From the NCBI RefSeq assembly GCF_001512295.1, contig NZ_LNUP01000014.1, positions 1 to 64,000 on the forward strand: a stretch of 64,000 nt of DNA, in the 5' to 3' direction. The notes under the pieces were generated by a model that was not told the origin of the DNA, made no database searches, and saw nothing but the letters and a program-made list of their open reading frames with translations. A program made the translations under genes and the position numbers. Source of the DNA: Pseudomonas sp. EpS/L25. GTDB lineage: Bacteria > Pseudomonadota > Gammaproteobacteria > Pseudomonadales > Pseudomonadaceae. Positions 63,462 to 64,000 of the stretch are shown piece after piece. How positions within the stretch are numbered: the first letter of the stretch is position 1; each line of letters starts with the position of its first letter.

Positions 63462-64000
63462 TAGAACACCTGTACCAGCAGCCAATAGAGTGACGCGGAC
63501 AGCGCCATGGCCACCGGCAGGGTGAGTACCCAGGCCAGCAGCAGGTTGCGCACCGTCCCCCACTGCAACCCGGAGCCGTTGGCGGCCATGGTGCCGGCTA
63601 CCCCCGAGGAGAGCACATGGGTGGTGGAGACCGGCAGGCCGAAAGCGTCCGCCGCCCCGATGGTGCCCATGGCCACCAGTTCGGCCGAGGCGCCCTGGGC
63701 ATAGGTCAGGTGGGTCTTGCCGATCCGCTCGCCGACGGTGACGACGATCCGCCGCCAGCCGACCAGGGTACCGAGGCCCAGGGCGATGGCCACCGCCACC
63801 TTCACCCACAGCGGGATGAAGCGGGTCGCCTGGTCGATCTGCCGCTTGAACTCCTTGAGGTCCTCCTGCGCCTTGGGCGCCAGGCCGGGCAGGTGCTCCT
63901 TCTCCAGCAGGCGGATGGATTCCGAGGCCAGGTACATGGCGTTGCGCACGTTGGGCATGCTCTGCGCCGGCACGTTGTTGAGGGCGCCGTACTGGCGCAC
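63461..64000 (-). CDS. PiT-family inorganic phosphate transporter, C-terminal part (partial)
   Basis: 179 codons; the 5' end lies beyond the window. SMPNVRNAMYLASESIRLLE and a charged loop (AQEDLKEFKRQIDQATRF) lead into helices VKVAVAIALGLGTLVGWRRI, the PiT signature VGERIGKTHLTYAQGASAEL, GTIGAADAFGLPVSTTHVLS and GTVRNLLLAWVLTLPVAMAL. The family imports phosphate (as metal phosphate) with protons. The TAA stop begins at the last base of an inverted-repeat element. Confidence 0.9.
   Translation of the reverse strand: MRQYGALNNVPAQSMPNVRNAMYLASESIRLLEKEHLPGLAPKAQEDLKEFKRQIDQATRFIPLWVKVAVAIALGLGTLVGWRRIVVTVGERIGKTHLTYAQGASAELVAMGTIGAADAFGLPVSTTHVLSSGVAGTMAANGSGLQWGTVRNLLLAWVLTLPVAMALSASLYWLLVQVF

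Overview
The window looks like a chromosomal segment of a high-GC gammaproteobacterium, most likely a Pseudomonas (possibly the P. oryzihabitans/P. psychrotolerans side of the genus). This is inferred from the G/C-rich codon use, Pseudomonas-type REP sequences, a cyanide-insensitive bd oxidase (cioAB plus a small DUF2474 protein), LysP, YejK and a GbcA-like Rieske oxygenase. No rRNA, tRNA, CRISPR array, integrase or complete IS element was seen.

Left accessory region (1-14180). A minus-strand operon-like array runs gspC-gspD, a small exported protein, an exported transglutaminase-fold protein, and a giant exported protein with a nidogen-like domain and many fibronectin-III/Ig-like modules. 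The giant gene is still open at the window edge. The first ~120 bases read as RHS/YD repeats on the opposite strand, so there is a strand-switch junction there. The N-terminal third of the giant gene is AT-richer than the rest. A LysR/DMT-exporter divergent pair and a small AT-rich patch follow.

Quaternary-amine-type catabolic region (14181-29327). It holds a GlxA/AraC regulator, a GbcA-like Rieske oxygenase, an MmgE/PrpD protein and a LysR regulator on the minus strand. On the plus strand are a ProVWX-type ABC importer, an FAD amine oxidase, a DapA-family lyase and an aldehyde dehydrogenase, then lysP and a GntR regulator. A 23-bp motif is shared upstream of the Rieske and MmgE genes, and a related core lies upstream of the importer, which suggests one regulon. 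The likely job is import and breakdown of a betaine-like N-methylated compound; the exact substrate cannot be told.

Core-like region (29581-48934): yejK, folA, a coupled DUF2868/DUF3482 membrane-GTPase pair, an alpha/beta-hydrolase peptidase, the cio operon, an MFS exporter, an overlapping SDR/GH15 glucoamylase pair, a receiver-only response regulator, a choline BCCT transporter with a BetI-like operator, and an AbrB-family membrane protein. The spaces between them hold a long inverted repeat (36631-37415) and a REP pair.

Right region (48935-64000): two convergent diguanylate cyclases, an HDOD protein, small unknowns, a sirtuin, a divergent FtsH-like AAA protease, a DUF1704 (QEGLA) protein, a DUF1445 hydro-lyase coupled to an MFS symporter, a VOC/LysR divergent pair with a clear palindromic operator, and the C-terminal part of a PiT phosphate transporter. 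Two families of non-coding terminal-inverted-repeat elements are scattered here: three copies of a CTAGTGTGGTG-type element and two of a GAGCCTGTTCAA-type element. Two of the copies supply stop codons of neighbouring genes.
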